From Terasakiella brassicae (GTDB lineage Bacteria; Pseudomonadota; Alphaproteobacteria; Rhodospirillales; Terasakiellaceae), in NCBI RefSeq assembly GCF_014641495.1, contig NZ_BMHV01000001.1, forward strand, positions 1 to 64,000: a stretch of 64,000 bases of DNA, read 5' to 3'. Under the pieces are notes generated by a model. That model ran no database searches and was not told the origin of the DNA. It was given only the letters and a program-made list of their open reading frames with translations. The position numbers were made by a program, and so were the translations under genes. Below, in pieces: positions 1 through 6,776 of this stretch. The number at the start of each line of letters is the position of its first letter. The stretch's first letter is position 1.

Positions 1-6
1 GTTTAC

Positions 7-40
7 TACCGTTCATCGGGGTTAACCCCGATGAACGGTA
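7..40. repeat. 34-bp perfect palindrome
   Basis: Arms TACCGTTCATCGGGGTT and its exact reverse complement meet at a central TTAA, so every base pairs. It lies about 85 bp beyond the 3' end of the CobW-type gene. There is no T-run directly after either arm (plus side reads TCGCAG), so a standard intrinsic terminator is not obvious. A protein-binding site, a repeat unit or a rho-assisted terminator are alternatives. The gene to its left lies outside the window. Confidence 0.75.
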
Positions 41-123
41 TCGCAGCATAAATATTAACTCAGGCATCCCACCTTAAATTCGCTGCTAAACTGTCCAACA
101 TATAGGGGCCACTTCTATCTTCC

Positions 124-1155
124 TTAACGCGACATTTCCAAAACTTGTTCTGCATCGTAACTCAGCCATGTTTTAAAAAATAATTCGATAGTCTGTTTGG
201 GAATGTTTCGGGTGATGAAAACCAATCGGGTGCGGTGATCCTCGGATGGCCAGTATTCCAATTCCAAGGGTTCATGGAACACATGTTGAACACCGTGCAA
301 AATGATCGGGCGATCAGATTGTTCCTGAAGGTTGACAATACCTTTTATGCGCAACAGGTCTTTCCCCTGATTGGAGATAAGCAATTGCATGGCCAATAAA
401 AAAGCACGGGATGGCAAGGGATCGTCAAATATGAGGCTAAAGGTTTCAATGCCACTATTATTATGATGATGAGAGTCGTGGTGTGTGTGTAAAACGTTAT
501 CGTTGAGCCAGCGCGCAATATCATAATGATCATTTTTAGGGTCGTATAACGTTGTATCGAAAAGATTGCTCAGGCTAAAATCTACACCGTGGCGGTCCTG
601 TTTGATTGCCAGCGGGTTTAAATGCTTGATCTCGTTATAAAGATCGTGCAGTGCAGCCTCGTCAACCTCTATATCGGTTTTCATATAAACCAGACGATCA
701 GCAACGGCGATTTGTTTCTGGCATTCCTCATGCTTTGCGAGTGTTGCCAATCCATTGACGGTATCAATCGTGCAAACCACCCCACCCAGCATGTAACGTT
801 TTGCAATACGTGGTTCTGTGACAAGGGTGTGAATAACAGGGGCAGGATCGGCCAGTCCGGTTGTTTCGATGATCACACGATTAAAGGGGGAAATTTGCCC
901 TGTTTCTCGTTTTTCAAACAAATCCAGCAAGGTTTGTGTGATGTCCCCGCGAATGGTGCAACACAGGCAACCGGTTGTCATCGCAACAGTTTGTTCCTTA
1001 CTATGTGTGACAAGAAAATCATCAAGACCGATTTCGCCAAATTCATTGACGATGACAGCCGCATTGGCAAATTCCTGATCGCGCAGGATTTCAGACAAGA
1101 GAGTGGATTTACCACTCCCTAAAAAACCTGTCAGTAAGGTAACCGGTATCAGCAT
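124..1155 (-). CDS. COG0523/CobW-family GTPase, putative metal chaperone
   Basis: A 343-residue G3E-family P-loop GTPase. The N-terminus has the Walker A motif GFLGSGKST (residues about 9-17). The family-defining metal-binding motif GCLCC follows at about residues 62-66, then ETTGLADP of the switch/Walker B region. A histidine-rich stretch (HTHHDSHHHNN) near residue 225 is typical of zinc-handling members. The C-terminal half matches the CobW C-terminal domain. Family members deliver Zn or Co to client enzymes; many are Zur-regulated and induced by zinc shortage. It is transcribed alone and divergently from luxR. A GTTATAAC-centred dyad sits just upstream of its ribosome binding site. Which metal and client it serves cannot be read from sequence. 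Confidence 0.9.
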   Translation of the reverse strand: MLIPVTLLTGFLGSGKSTLLSEILRDQEFANAAVIVNEFGEIGLDDFLVTHSKEQTVAMTTGCLCCTIRGDITQTLLDLFEKRETGQISPFNRVIIETTGLADPAPVIHTLVTEPRIAKRYMLGGVVCTIDTVNGLATLAKHEECQKQIAVADRLVYMKTDIEVDEAALHDLYNEIKHLNPLAIKQDRHGVDFSLSNLFDTTLYDPKNDHYDIARWLNDNVLHTHHDSHHHNNSGIETFSLIFDDPLPSRAFLLAMQLLISNQGKDLLRIKGIVNLQEQSDRPIILHGVQHVFHEPLELEYWPSEDHRTRLVFITRNIPKQTIELFFKTWLSYDAEQVLEMSR

Positions 1156-1175
1156 AATCTATTCTCCATTTTCGT

Positions 1176-1187
1176 ACGTTATAACGT
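1176..1187. promoter_or_regulatory. Candidate Zur-like dyad upstream of the CobW-type GTPase
   Basis: ACGTTATAACGT is a perfect 12-bp palindrome ending about 21 bp before the GTPase start codon. It lies within a slightly asymmetric larger dyad, GTACGTTATAACGTTAC. The GTTAT..ATAAC character resembles proteobacterial Zur boxes, which often control COG0523 genes. The spacing between half-sites differs from the textbook Zur site, so the regulator is an inference. Confidence 0.35.
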
Positions 1188-1343
1188 TACATATTTAAAG
1201 AAGGCAAGAGCAAAAAATCAAACTATAAAGGATTTGTTCAAAGTGAATTCTCAATCAAAGATTATTTACCACGCGCTTCAAAAAGTGACATAATGCAATT
1301 CGACCGTTAATTTTATAATTCCAATGTGCGAATTGCGGGTGGC

Positions 1344-2057
1344 ATGAAAAAGTTAGACCATTTTTTGGGCGAGATTGCCGAAGCGAACACGCCGGATGAT
1401 TTGGCAGCGCTCTTTGCAAAACAAATACAATCGCTTGGCTTTGCAACCTTTGCCTATTTTAATTTTGCTGTTCCTGAAAATGATTGGGTTGCCCATCGTC
1501 ACAATTATGGATTGAAATGGCAAGATCGTTATCTGGATGAAAATTATGGCGAGATTGACCCGGTGTTCCAACACGGAATGCGCGCAAGGCTGCCTTTTGC
1601 ATGGGGGTGTCAGGATGCGGAAGGGTTGACAGCGCGACAGGTACAAATGATGCACGAAGCCCGTGATTGCGGGCTGGGGAACGGCTTTACAGTGCCCAAT
1701 AAAACCATTGGGTTAAAACCCTCCTTTATTTCTGTTGCCAGCGATGAAACGGATGCAGCTTTCCAATCGGCTATCCGTCATAATGCTCCTGAATTACATA
1801 TTCTATCGCTGCATTTTGATGCCCATTTTGCGGAACTTTCTTTACCCAAACCGTTTGTCTGCGTGCTAACGCCACGGGAACTGGAGGTGATGAAATGGGC
1901 GAAAGATGGTAAAACAAATGGTGAAATATCAGATATCTTACATATTTCCGGTAAGACAGTGGAAAATCATTTTACAAATATTTACAATAAGTTAGGTGTG
2001 TATTCTCGGACGCATGCTGTGGTTAAATGTCTCACCGAAGGCTTGATCGCCCCGTAA
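1344..2057 (+). CDS. LuxR-family quorum-sensing transcriptional regulator
   Basis: About 237 residues: an N-terminal autoinducer-binding domain and a C-terminal LuxR HTH. The acyl-homoserine-lactone pocket signature W-x3-Y-x8-DP is visible (WQDRY then IDP), followed by LPFAWG. The HTH region LTPRELEVMKWAKDGKTNGE with the recognition stretch KTVENHF lies near the C-terminus. I chose the ATG at 1344 (MKKLDHF); an in-frame GTG at 1326 would add six residues and has no better ribosome site. The gene is 92 bp upstream of luxI in the same direction, with a strong lux-box-like dyad between them, which suggests the usual positive feedback on synthase transcription. Confidence 0.92.
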   Translation: MKKLDHFLGEIAEANTPDDLAALFAKQIQSLGFATFAYFNFAVPENDWVAHRHNYGLKWQDRYLDENYGEIDPVFQHGMRARLPFAWGCQDAEGLTARQVQMMHEARDCGLGNGFTVPNKTIGLKPSFISVASDETDAAFQSAIRHNAPELHILSLHFDAHFAELSLPKPFVCVLTPRELEVMKWAKDGKTNGEISDILHISGKTVENHFTNIYNKLGVYSRTHAVVKCLTEGLIAP

Positions 2058-2069
2058 GTGTCAAACTGG

Positions 2070-2089
2070 TATAGGGGGATTCCCCTATA
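2070..2089. promoter_or_regulatory. lux-box-like operator in front of luxI
   Basis: TATAGGGGGATTCCCCTATA is a 20-bp dyad: perfect 8-bp arms (TATAGGGG/CCCCTATA) around GATT. It starts 12 bp after the luxR stop and ends 60 bp before the luxI ATG. The 20-bp length and position are as expected for a LuxR-type operator. A single half-site-like TATAGGGG recurs at 101-108, beyond the CobW-type gene. I see no second full copy in the window. Confidence 0.7.
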
Positions 2090-2149
2090 GGGGCGTGCAC
2101 AACTAAAAGCGATACTCCATTCAATTTTTAAACGAAGGGGTATCCGAAA

Positions 2150-2941
2150 ATGTTATTTCAAATTGAACCGTCCGACCATCATGTTTTTATGGAACGTTTA
2201 GATCAAATGTTTCAACAGCGTGCCCGTGTTTTTAAAGGCCGTTTGGGCTGGGATGTCACGATAGAAAATGGACGAGAGCGCGACCAGTACGATGCAGAAG
2301 ACCCAACCTATTTGCTTTATTACAGTCCTGATGGATGTTTGCGTGGATCCGTACGTTTTTTGCCTATGACCGGGACCAATATGTTGCGAGATACTTTCCC
2401 GCAATTATTGGATGGCCAAATCTGCCCGGACTCTTCTATTTATTTTGAATCCAGCCGCTTTGCCGTGGAAACGGATGGGGATCAAAAAATCAATCGCCTG
2501 CTGTCACGCGGTTGTGCGGAACTGTTTCTGGGTGGCATTGAATATGGCCTTGCACATGGCAAGAAGGAACTGATCACGGTAACAGACGTTTTTATTGAAC
2601 GTTTGTTCAAATTGGCCGGCTGGTCTTCAGAACGCATTGGGGAAGAACACCTGATTGGCGAGTCTCGCGCCGTTGCTGTACGCTTGCCCATAAGCCGTGA
2701 ATATTTGGCATCCGTTCGTCGCAAAACAGGTATTTATGAGCCTGTCTTATGGTCGCGTGCAACGGGTATGCAAAATGTTGGTTTGGAAACGAATGCTGAT
2801 GAACGCATTCAAGGCATGCATGCTTCCTTGGAATATCTTCGTGCGCAGGCAAAGGCAGCAGGAATGCCGGATATTGCTGATAAAATAGGTGCGATTGAAA
2901 AAGCCATTACCCGTGAAGTTATGAGCCTTGGCCACGCCTGA
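2150..2941 (+). CDS. Acyl-homoserine lactone synthase (LuxI family)
   Basis: A 263-residue protein that should make an N-acyl-homoserine lactone from S-adenosylmethionine and an acyl-ACP or acyl-CoA. The residues invariant in the family are at almost the canonical positions: R24, F28, W34, D45, D48 and R69, then the E-x2-R of FESSRF near residue 105. Most LuxI proteins are about 190-220 residues. This one has about 50 extra C-terminal residues, predicted helical (for example EYLRAQAKAAGMPDIADKIG). A good ribosome site (AAGGGG) precedes the ATG. The acyl chain cannot be predicted from sequence. It is paired with the upstream luxR. Confidence 0.93.
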   Translation: MLFQIEPSDHHVFMERLDQMFQQRARVFKGRLGWDVTIENGRERDQYDAEDPTYLLYYSPDGCLRGSVRFLPMTGTNMLRDTFPQLLDGQICPDSSIYFESSRFAVETDGDQKINRLLSRGCAELFLGGIEYGLAHGKKELITVTDVFIERLFKLAGWSSERIGEEHLIGESRAVAVRLPISREYLASVRRKTGIYEPVLWSRATGMQNVGLETNADERIQGMHASLEYLRAQAKAAGMPDIADKIGAIEKAITREVMSLGHA

Positions 2942-3037
2942 TTAGGTTCAGCCCAATTGCGGATCATGTGTGGTAACTCTGTATGGCAGTTGGTTTTTCA
3001 GTTTTAGGAAAATTGCCTCTAAGTGTTTCTTTTCAAC

Positions 3038-3063
3038 AAAAAACCCCGCTTTCGCGGGGTTTT
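3038..3063 (-). terminator. Intrinsic terminator of tRNA-Ser
   Basis: The stem CCCCGC-TTTC-GCGGGG has A6 on the left and T4 on the right. Read on the minus strand it is a GC stem followed by TTTTTT, just after the tRNA 3' end. It may also act on read-through from luxI on the plus strand, where TTTT follows. Confidence 0.85.
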
Positions 3064-3065
3064 AA

Positions 3066-3153
3066 TGGCGGATGGCTAGGGATTCGAACCCCAGGAACCT
3101 CTCGGTTCAACGGTTTTCAAGACCGCCGCTTTCGACCACTCAGCCAGCCATCC
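3066..3153 (-). tRNA. tRNA-Ser (anticodon UGA)
   Basis: Read on the minus strand the gene begins GGATGGC and ends GCCATCC-G-CCA, a perfect 7-bp acceptor stem with encoded CCA. The anticodon loop reads CTTGAAA, giving anticodon UGA for UCA codons. A class II long variable arm (GAACC-GAGA-GGTTC) and a T loop GGTTCGAATCC are present, which confirms serine. A possible promoter lies upstream on the minus strand: TTGCCA, 18 nt, then TAATAA about 17 nt before the tRNA 5' end. Confidence 0.97.
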
Positions 3154-3324
3154 TCAGATTGTGTGGCAGGTTATTAGCGTAATAGTTATGCGCTTGGCAA
3201 GAAAGAATTTCGTTTTTTTGAAAACTTTTTTTGTATTGCGTAAATGGGACAGAAAAGAGGGGTCGCAGTGTTCTTTTGAACAAGGTGCGCTCCCTCTTTG
3301 TAAAGCCAGATGTGAGAGGTTTTC

Positions 3325-3525
3325 TTATTTGGCTTCAATATCTTTTTTTGCCGCATTCATTGCCTCACTCAGGACCGTCATATCGCCGATATGATTGGCA
3401 AGAAGCAGGATGAGTTTGGCATTCAGCTCACGACTTTGTTCTTCGCTCAGGTCGCGGTGAAGGTCGATGAGTTCCTGATAAAAGTCGTCAGGACGTTCAA
3501 TGTTTGCTTGGGTCTTAAGTGACAT
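3325..3525 (-). CDS. DUF2783 family small protein
   Basis: A 66-residue soluble, helical, charged protein (MSLKTQANIERPDDFYQELI...). Length and sequence fit DUF2783, a short alphaproteobacterial family of unknown function usually found beside flavin monooxygenases. That is its place here: it starts 15 bp after the FAD monooxygenase stop in the same orientation, with the ribosome site AAGGAAG. The context suggests an accessory role in the same aromatic or cofactor pathway; no catalytic motif is visible. Confidence 0.75.
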   Translation of the reverse strand: MSLKTQANIERPDDFYQELIDLHRDLSEEQSRELNAKLILLLANHIGDMTVLSEAMNAAKKDIEAK

Positions 3526-3540
3526 TGCAAAGCTTCCTTT

Positions 3541-5163
3541 TTAGAGTTGAGCCGTGGCGCGTTTAAGGGCGGTTTCGATTTTATGTTGATCGAATGTCCG
3601 CCAACGCGCTGCAACGTGTTGGTCCGGGCGCAGAAGATAGGTTGTGCCGTCTTTTGCGTCATAGCGTTCTTTGAGACGATTTTTGATATCCAGCATATCT
3701 TTGCCGACGACAATAACATCGCAAGGGATACCGTTGATATCAAGTTTCTTGAAGCCGGGGTCTGTATTGAACGTTAAAACTTTAAAACGAGAGTCCGCAA
3801 TATGATTGAGGAACCAGCCTTCCGTGCCCTCGACATTAACCGGTGCATCTGCACAGTTTGTACCGGGAACCATCTTTCCATCAAAGGTGTCTTCGTCCGG
3901 TGTGTTCAACGAGCTATGAATATAGGGAGTCGGCATGGAGAGGCGACCGGAATTGACCAGAGGTCGCGCAAATTCATAATCGGAAGCCAAATCAAGTACA
4001 GCATCACGAAAGGCTTTTGAAACTGCACTTTTTGGCGTGATGAAATCGGTAGAGCGGGTGGAGTTGAGCAGGTTATCCGCTGCGGCGAAAACACGTTCTT
4101 CGCTATAGCTTTCCAGCAGTTTTTCCGGTGCTTTTCCGTCCATAACCAGTTTAAGTTTCCAGATCAGGTTATCGATATCCTGCACACCTGTATTTGCGCC
4201 ACGCGCCCCGAATGGAGAGACTTGATGGGCCGCATCGCCGGCAATAAAGACGCGCCCGCATTTGAAGTCTTGCAATTGACGGCAGGCAAATTGATAAACG
4301 GAAACCCATTCCAATTCAAATTCTACATCGTCACCGAGCATGGCTTTCAGACGCGGAATGACATTTTCCGGTTTTTTCTCTTCTTCCGGGTCGCAATCCC
4401 AACCCAATTGAAAATCAATACGCCAGACATCATCGGATTGCATGTGAAGCAGGACGGACTGGTTGCGATGAAAGGGGGGATTAAACCAGAACCAACGTTC
4501 CGCCGGGAAATCGGCTTTCATCACCACATCGGCAATCAGGAAGCGATCTTGAAAGAACTGCCCTTCGAAATCCAGTCCCAGCATTTTACGGGTATCGGAA
4601 TTGGCCCCGTCACACGCCACGACATAATCGGCTTCCATTTTATAGACACCGTCAGGTGTTTCGATTTGCAAAGCAACGTGATCGCCCTGATTTTTCAGGC
4701 TGATGGTTTTGGATTTCCAACGAAAATCGATCAAATCCCCATATTGTTTTTTGGCTTCATCGATCATGTATTCTTCAAGATAATATTGTTGAAGATTGAT
4801 AAAAGCCGGGATTTTATGGTCATCCTCCGGCAGAAGGTCGAATTGGTAAACCAGTTCTTCATCCCGAAAAACTTTCCCGACTTTCCAGACCACGGATTTG
4901 TCAATCATACGTTCACCAACGCCGAGCCGATCCCAGATTTCCAAAGGGCGTTTGGCATAACAGACGGCGCGTGAACCGATGGAAACGGTGTTGTTGTCAT
5001 CCAGAATAACAACGGGAATACCTTGTTTTGCAAAATCCAGTGCGGTTGTCAGGCCAATGGGGCCTGCGCCAATAATGACAGCTTTATGGCGTTTTACGGT
5101 GCCGGATTTTTGTTCTTCTGACTGTACGTAGTCAAATTCCGGGTATTGGTATGTGTTCAGCAT
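3541..5163 (-). CDS. FAD-dependent aromatic-ring monooxygenase (PHBH/MhpA-like)
   Basis: A 540-residue class A flavoprotein hydroxylase. The three diagnostic motifs are present: the GxGxxG dinucleotide fold IIGAGPIGLTTALDFAKQG near residue 30, the DG motif ACDGANSD near residue 185, and the GD motif VFIAGDAAHQVSPFGARG near residue 310. The C-terminal 150 residues resemble the thioredoxin-like extension of the MhpA/phenol-hydroxylase branch. Such enzymes hydroxylate phenolic rings with NAD(P)H and O2. It lies 26 bp downstream of the VOC gene and upstream of DUF2783, apparently one operon under the divergent MarR gene. The substrate is unknown; a hydroxybenzoate or phenylpropanoid-type phenol is plausible from the family. 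Confidence 0.88.
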   Translation of the reverse strand: MLNTYQYPEFDYVQSEEQKSGTVKRHKAVIIGAGPIGLTTALDFAKQGIPVVILDDNNTVSIGSRAVCYAKRPLEIWDRLGVGERMIDKSVVWKVGKVFRDEELVYQFDLLPEDDHKIPAFINLQQYYLEEYMIDEAKKQYGDLIDFRWKSKTISLKNQGDHVALQIETPDGVYKMEADYVVACDGANSDTRKMLGLDFEGQFFQDRFLIADVVMKADFPAERWFWFNPPFHRNQSVLLHMQSDDVWRIDFQLGWDCDPEEEKKPENVIPRLKAMLGDDVEFELEWVSVYQFACRQLQDFKCGRVFIAGDAAHQVSPFGARGANTGVQDIDNLIWKLKLVMDGKAPEKLLESYSEERVFAAADNLLNSTRSTDFITPKSAVSKAFRDAVLDLASDYEFARPLVNSGRLSMPTPYIHSSLNTPDEDTFDGKMVPGTNCADAPVNVEGTEGWFLNHIADSRFKVLTFNTDPGFKKLDINGIPCDVIVVGKDMLDIKNRLKERYDAKDGTTYLLRPDQHVAARWRTFDQHKIETALKRATAQL

Positions 5164-5189
5164 TGTAATTTCCTCCCCTCATATCCTCC

Positions 5190-5726
5190 TTAGCTGGAGA
5201 ATTCCTTTTCATGCATCCATTGCGCATGCTGTGGGGCGCGTTTTGTTTTTGCCCATTCTTCCAGCATGTCCCATTTGACATCATCCAGTTTTTTATGCAT
5301 GTCCGGTGTATCTGTATTGGCGGCTAATTCCAGACGATGACCGTTGGGATCGTAAAAATAGATGGATTGGAACAAGGTGTGGTCTGTCGGGCCAACAACG
5401 TTGATGCCATCGGCTTCCATTTTTTTCTTTATTTCCATCATTTCATCAATGGAATCAATCTGTAGGGCAAGGTGTTGGCACCATGCGGGTGTGTTTTCAT
5501 CACGGCCCATTTCCGGGGAGTTCGGGAGTTCGAAGAAGGCAAGAATGTTGCCGCCGCCTGCGTCTAAAAAGATATGCATATACGGGTCAGGTTCTTTCGT
5601 GGAAGGAACTTCATTTTCGGCAATGGCGAGGACGAAATCCATATCCAGATATTTTTGATACCAGAGCACTGTTTCCTTGGCGTCCTTACAACGATAGGCC
5701 ACATGATGGATTTTTTGAATGGGCAT
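5190..5726 (-). CDS. VOC-superfamily protein (glyoxalase/extradiol dioxygenase fold)
   Basis: A 178-residue vicinal-oxygen-chelate protein. It begins IHHVAYRCKDAKETVLWYQ, with a first metal-ligand-like His at about residue 7-8, and contains WCQHLALQ (His near residue 94) and the YFYDPNGHRLELA module with a Glu ligand near residue 145. The ligand pattern fits a metal-dependent VOC enzyme such as a ring-cleavage dioxygenase or lyase. As first gene of the operon with an aromatic monooxygenase, a ring-cleavage role on the hydroxylated product is a reasonable inference, not shown by sequence. Confidence 0.85.
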   Translation of the reverse strand: MPIQKIHHVAYRCKDAKETVLWYQKYLDMDFVLAIAENEVPSTKEPDPYMHIFLDAGGGNILAFFELPNSPEMGRDENTPAWCQHLALQIDSIDEMMEIKKKMEADGINVVGPTDHTLFQSIYFYDPNGHRLELAANTDTPDMHKKLDDVKWDMLEEWAKTKRAPQHAQWMHEKEFSS

Positions 5727-5754
5727 TGGTGCCTCCCTGTGAAGCAGATTTATA

Positions 5755-5870
5755 AGTTACAAATGAAACTATAATGGTTGCAAGTGAAACTAATCAAGTA
5801 AAAAATGCACAAATCTTGAAAAAACTTGCCTCCTTATGCGCTATGTCCTTAAATGGTTATGGATGAAACT
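5755..5870. promoter_or_regulatory. Three MarR-type operator-like dyads
   Basis: The 167-bp divergent region between the VOC gene and marR holds three copies of the dyad RGTT-N8-AACT, each within the longer sequence GTT(N5)RTGAAACTA. They lie at 5755-5770, 5776-5791 and 5855-5870. The first two are 21 bp apart centre to centre, two helical turns, and face the catabolic operon. The third lies 23 bp before the marR start codon. This suits repression of both directions by the adjacent MarR protein. Confidence 0.6.
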
Positions 5871-5893
5871 AAATTTAAGGGCGTCTTGGCACC

Positions 5894-6373
5894 ATGTTGC
5901 GAAAAGATAAAAAATCGATCACTTTTCAGTTGGAAAAGTTCTTTCCTTATCTTGTGCGGATTTATTATCGTGCGGTCAGCCAATCAGTTTCTTCCATTTA
6001 CGAAAAAGATTACGATTTGACCGTTTCTGAATGGCGGGCTATGGCCGTGTTGGGGAACAGTAAAGATCCCTTATCCGCAGGTGAGATCGTAACACGTTCG
6101 AGTATCGATAAGGTGAAAGTCAGTCGCGCGATTGCCGGTTTGACAAAGGCAGGATATCTGGAGAGGCGTGTTGATGAGGGGGACCGCCGTAAAGTCGCGC
6201 TGCAATTGACGCGGTCTGGACATTATGTTTTCGAGGAACTTGTTGAAAAAGTACAGGAACTTGAAAACAAGCTGCTGGACGGTTTTTCCCCTGAGGAAAA
6301 AGAACTTCTTATTTCATTTATGGCACGTGTGCGCAGTAATGCAGAAGGGCTGGATAAAAGTCAGGACGATTGA
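5894..6373 (+). CDS. MarR-family transcriptional regulator
   Basis: A 159-residue winged-helix regulator. The core WRAMAVLGNSKDPLSAGEIV... SSIDKVKVSRAIAGLTKAGY with the wing ERRVDEGDRRKVALQLT is typical MarR/HpaR type, with dimerising helices at both ends. It is divergent from the VOC/monooxygenase/DUF2783 operon, with three dyads between them. The likely role is a phenolic-ligand-responsive repressor of that operon and of itself. The start codon is the ATG at 5894 (MLRKDKK). Confidence 0.88.
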   Translation: MLRKDKKSITFQLEKFFPYLVRIYYRAVSQSVSSIYEKDYDLTVSEWRAMAVLGNSKDPLSAGEIVTRSSIDKVKVSRAIAGLTKAGYLERRVDEGDRRKVALQLTRSGHYVFEELVEKVQELENKLLDGFSPEEKELLISFMARVRSNAEGLDKSQDD

Positions 6374-6776
6374 TTTGCGGTGGTTTAAATATGTCTTCGT
6401 TTGGTCTTGCTGAGTTTAGCGCATAAGCCAATATTCAAATATTTTCCGGTTGTATGAATAGGCGAATCTTCAGATGATTTGAGGCTTCAGGATTCTTTCT
6501 TGTGATGAAAGATGTCTGCGTGTCGTGTTTTTTATTCCTATACATGTTGTTTAGCAGTTTTTTTGAGCTTTAAAAGTTTAAACAAATCAATGCGTTGTGT
6601 TCCATTGCTAAAAGGTTGTGCCATTTAGATGCATTTGCATGACTTTTTTCTCTGTTTTTCTTCTTTGAAGTTGTCCTGCTTGAATTGAAACTGCTAAAAT
6701 CTACCAAACTATAAATATAAAAATATTTTGCGCTTTTCGAGGGGCATGGGTTAACACAAATTAGGCGGGCAAGCTT
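6374..6776 (+). promoter_or_regulatory. 403-bp AT-rich leader of the giant adhesin gene
   Basis: No convincing ORF or RNA gene is seen. The stretch is AT-rich with T tracts (6620-6665) and a GTTTAAAC palindrome near 6578. The best promoter-like pair is TTGTCC (6671-6676) and TAAAAT (6695-6700) with an 18-bp spacer, 77 bp before the ATG. A weak ribosome site GGCGGG lies 7 bp before the start. The long leader suits a gene under complex control such as biofilm or surface-state switching, but no specific operator is recognised. Confidence 0.35.

Noticed and set aside
622-1122. 166-codon frame antisense to the CobW-type GTPase
   Set aside because: It lies wholly inside a well-supported gene on the other strand and its product resembles no family.
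4222-4974. 250-codon frame antisense to the FAD monooxygenase
   Set aside because: The opposite strand encodes all three flavin-monooxygenase motifs; this frame is a codon-bias shadow.
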